64,000 nt of DNA. Origin: Flavobacterium sp. GTDB taxonomy: Bacteria > Bacteroidota > Bacteroidia > Flavobacteriales > Flavobacteriaceae. A program made the position numbers and the translations under genes. The notes below the pieces were generated by a model that saw only the letters and a list, made by a program, of their open reading frames with translations, was not told where the DNA came from and did not search any database. Below, piece after piece: positions 63,068-64,000 of this stretch. Location: NCBI RefSeq assembly GCF_027484705.1, contig NZ_JAIXSL010000018.1, positions 62,001 to 126,000 of the forward strand, read 5' to 3'. The first letter of the stretch is position 1, and each line of letters starts with the position of its first letter.

Positions 63068-63105
63068 AAAAAAACCGGACTAAATCAATAATCCGGCTTT
63101 TTAAT
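63068..63105 (-). terminator. Terminator hairpin ahead of the TolC-family gene's stop
   Basis: AAACCGGA (63072-63079) pairs with TCCGGCTT-like sequence (63092-63099), with A- and T-runs at both ends. It lies just past the stop at 63113 on the minus strand and may also end the zinc-ribbon transcript. Confidence 0.75.
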
Positions 63106-63112
63106 TCATGTA

Positions 63113-64000
63113 TTATTTCCAACCGCCGCCTAAGTCCCTATAGATGTGAAGCGCAGCATTGAGCTGTTCTTTTTTCGTTTCGATCAATTCGAGTTTCGAT
63201 TCAAGCGCATCGCGTTGCGTCATCATCACTTCAAAATAATCGGCGCGCGCGGATTTAAACAAATCGCCGGCCACATCAATCGAGCGGTTCAAAGCATCGA
63301 CCTGTTGTGATCTGAGCGCATAGCTTTTATCGAGGTTGCTGATTTTCGACAATTGATTGGACACTTCAAGATAAGCATTCAAAATCGTGCGCTCGTAATT
63401 GTACATCGCCTGCAACTGTCTCGCATTCGCGTTCTTAAACTCGGCCTTGATTGCATTTCTGTTAATCAATGGCGCCGCAATATCGCCCGCAAGGGAATAC
63501 AACAACGATTCCGGAAGTGTAAATAAATAAGACGGTTTGAACGCCTGCAATCCGTAAGTTGCGGAAATCTCAAGTGAAGGATAAAACTCAGCACGCGCGG
63601 CTTTGACATCGAGTTTTGCAGCAGCCAATTCGAGCTCCGCCTGTTTGATATCAGGTCGGTTTTCCAACAATTGCGATGGAATTCCCGAAGTTACCGCATT
63701 AGGCAACAAAGTCAAAAACCCGCTTTTCTCACGTTTGATTTCCTGCGGATAACGCCCAAGCAAAAAGTTGATGCGGTTTTCGGTTTCCTTGATTTTCTGC
63801 AGGGTTTCGAATTCCATGCTTTGCGAGGCTAACACTTCTGCACTGAATTTCTGTACCGCGAGTTCCGTGGTTCTTGCGGCTTCTTTCTGCACTTTGACGA
63901 TTTCGAGTGCTTGGTTCTGTAGCTTGATATTTTCGCGGATCACTTCAAGTTGGTTGTCGAGCGAAAGCAATTCGTAGTAAGAATCGGCAATCTCCGAAAT
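63113..64000 (-). CDS. TolC-family outer membrane efflux protein, C-terminal part (cut by the window edge)
   Basis: About 296 residues of an outer membrane efflux (OEP) protein lie in the window. The frame stays open to base 64000, so the N-terminus lies beyond. The visible part contains the helical hairpin repeats VIRENIKLQNQALEIV and FLLGRYPQEI, then IPSQLLENRPDIKQAELEL, the classic OEP signature, LEISATYGLQAF and ARADYFEVMMTQRDALESK. A partner MFP and RND or ABC pump is expected upstream of the gene outside the window. Confidence 0.92.
   Translation of the reverse strand: MSEIADSYYELLSLDNQLEVIRENIKLQNQALEIVKVQKEAARTTELAVQKFSAEVLASQSMEFETLQKIKETENRINFLLGRYPQEIKREKSGFLTLLPNAVTSGIPSQLLENRPDIKQAELELAAAKLDVKAARAEFYPSLEISATYGLQAFKPSYLFTLPESLLYSLAGDIAAPLINRNAIKAEFKNANARQLQAMYNYERTILNAYLEVSNQLSKISNLDKSYALRSQQVDALNRSIDVAGDLFKSARADYFEVMMTQRDALESKLELIETKKEQLNAALHIYRDLGGGWK

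Noticed and set aside
1..64000. Intact prophage, insertion sequence, integron or toxin-antitoxin system
   Set aside because: No integrase, transposase, capsid or toxin-antitoxin pair was recognised in any frame.

Overview
The window is chromosomal DNA from a Bacteroidota bacterium, most likely a Flavobacteriaceae member close to Flavobacterium. The evidence is AT-rich DNA, promoters with a TAnnTTTG -7 element and little Shine-Dalgarno signal, four secreted proteins with type IX secretion (T9SS) C-terminal sorting domains, many LytTR, TPR-kinase and PAS-kinase signalling proteins, and MiaE and SHMT variants of the flavobacterial type. No tRNA, rRNA, CRISPR array, prophage or intact insertion sequence was seen.

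Region 1 (1-8.5 kb) is a signalling operon. It holds the end of a probable H-NOX protein, a histidine kinase whose N-terminus looks like an HNOBA domain, a FIST-domain protein (the family of the NO sensor NosP), a second paralogous kinase, an Hpt protein and a LytTR response regulator. A secreted DUF4114/T9SS protein follows. The reading offered is a nitric-oxide-responsive relay with two sensors, two sister kinases and one DNA-binding output.

Region 2 (8.5-22.4 kb) starts with a 1 kb gene-free stretch carrying a 40-bp tandem repeat. It continues with an exopolysaccharide-type locus: a TPR/beta-barrel outer membrane protein, a STAS protein, a flippase, a GT4 glycosyltransferase, a periplasmic GH5-like hydrolase, a secreted protein of unknown function, a large GT-C-like membrane protein, a response-regulator/GT2 fusion and an orphan receiver. 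Three promoters here share direct repeats of an ATTCGTCGAAT-like site at 21-22 bp spacing, set 37-38 bp upstream of the -7 element. This is the geometry expected for a LytTR regulator, and the nearest one is the regulator in region 1.

Region 3 (22.4-38.4 kb) contains an MFS exporter, a pentapeptide protein, a NUMOD4-like protein, an AraC/receiver/kinase/GNAT operon, miaE, a TonB-receptor-like barrel, a BlaI/BlaR1-like pair, and the divergent glyA and fahA genes followed by a lipoprotein.

Region 4 (38.4-52.5 kb) contains an ABC exporter, small membrane proteins and lipoproteins, a DinB-like protein, a VIT1-type transporter, two SHDLQEP-type kinases (one with a long 21-residue coiled-coil repeat), nhaA, a DUF4256 protein, and a PQQ-type sugar dehydrogenase with a T9SS tail.

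Region 5 (52.7-64 kb) contains a second LytTR system (TPR kinase plus regulator). It is followed by a secreted protein whose promoter carries a different set of 21-bp-phased repeats, then two large T9SS propeller proteins, small membrane proteins and a TolC-family protein cut by the window edge.
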